From Oscillospiraceae bacterium (GTDB lineage Bacteria > Bacillota > Clostridia > Oscillospirales > Ruminococcaceae): 33,992 bases of DNA. This document shows, piece by piece, positions 33,782 to 33,992 of this stretch. Under the pieces are notes generated by a model. That model ran no database searches. It was not told where the DNA came from and saw only the letters and a program-made list of their open reading frames with translations. Each line of letters opens with the position of its first letter. Within the stretch, counting starts at the first letter, position 1. A program made the translations under genes and the position numbers. The stretch lies in the NCBI GenBank assembly GCA_018434245.1, contig JAHDPQ010000082.1:1-33992 (forward strand), read 5' to 3'.

Positions 33782-33992
33782 TTAGTTCAGTAGCTTACGC
33801 AGCTCAAAGAGCTTGGTCAAAGCTTCGATAGGGGTGAGGGTATCCAGATCCAGCCGTTTGAGCTCCTCTTCCACTTCCGACACCACCCGGGATCCCAGAC
33901 TCAGCTGCATCTCATCTTCTTCCCGAACGACGGGCAGGCCTTTTCCTTCCCGGACAGGCTGGGCGCTTTCCAGATCGGTGAGGATTTCGTGA
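33782..33992 (-). CDS. mutS: DNA mismatch repair MutS, C-terminal fragment
   Basis: The 69 C-terminal residues, running off the right edge. They end with EELKRLDLDTLTPIEALTKL followed by FELRKLLN and a TAA. This is the classic C-terminal tail of MutS (a short helical dimerisation segment with LDLDxLTPIEAL). Upstream, an acidic linker (VREEDEMQLSLGS) is also typical. The ATPase and mismatch-binding parts are outside the window. Confidence 0.85.
   Translation of the reverse strand, partial: HEILTDLESAQPVREGKGLPVVREEDEMQLSLGSRVVSEVEEELKRLDLDTLTPIEALTKLFELRKLLN

Overview
The window looks like the chromosome of an anaerobic, moderate-GC, spore-lineage Firmicute (class Clostridia, probably near Oscillospirales). 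The signs are AGGAGG-type ribosome binding sites, sigma-A promoters, a SigH-like sigma factor, the Firmicute order glmU-prs-pth, pyruvate phosphate dikinase, a DUF4317 protein and an Amidase_6 protein. The genus is inference. I see no phage, transposon, CRISPR array, rRNA or tRNA gene.

Left part (1-11955), catabolic island. The start of a DapA-family lyase gene diverges from an IclR regulator, with a palindrome between them. A long leftward operon then runs from about 11150: E1-alpha, E1-beta, E2 and E3 of an acetoin-dehydrogenase-type complex, a VOC protein, a methylmalonate-semialdehyde-dehydrogenase-type ALDH, a BudC-like SDR, a GntP permease and a small TrmO-like gene. A divergent XRE-cupin regulator sits at the operon head, and a pair of palindromes lies just downstream of the operon promoter. 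The likeliest reading is uptake and oxidation of a small hydroxy compound (2,3-butanediol/acetoin or a 3-hydroxy acid) to acetyl-CoA. The substrate is not proven by sequence.

Middle part (12027-21963), housekeeping. It holds pth, prs and glmU (leftward), then ppdK, a MATE exporter, a short SigH-like sigma factor and a double zinc-ribbon protein (rightward), then a Fe/Mn superoxide dismutase (leftward). Most units have clear promoters and terminators.

Right part (21966-33992). A leftward operon has an NCS1 (cytosine/allantoin type) permease, a creatininase-family amidohydrolase and a type I asparaginase. It is preceded by a structured leader of about 440 nt with a leader peptide and a possible 53-residue small protein that ends one base before the permease start. 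Next come an ACT protein with DUF4317, then a cold-shock protein upstream of a DEAD-box helicase with a terminator-like hairpin in the cold-shock leader. After these lie a CPBP membrane protease, a chemoreceptor translationally coupled to an FMN-binding lipoprotein, an Amidase_6 protein and the 3' end of mutS.

The most unusual material is in the leaders and couplings: the NCS1 leader with its small ORFs, the cold-shock leader, the chemoreceptor leader and its flavin-lipoprotein partner, and the ALDH/SDR/GntP genes attached to an acetoin-dehydrogenase-like complex.
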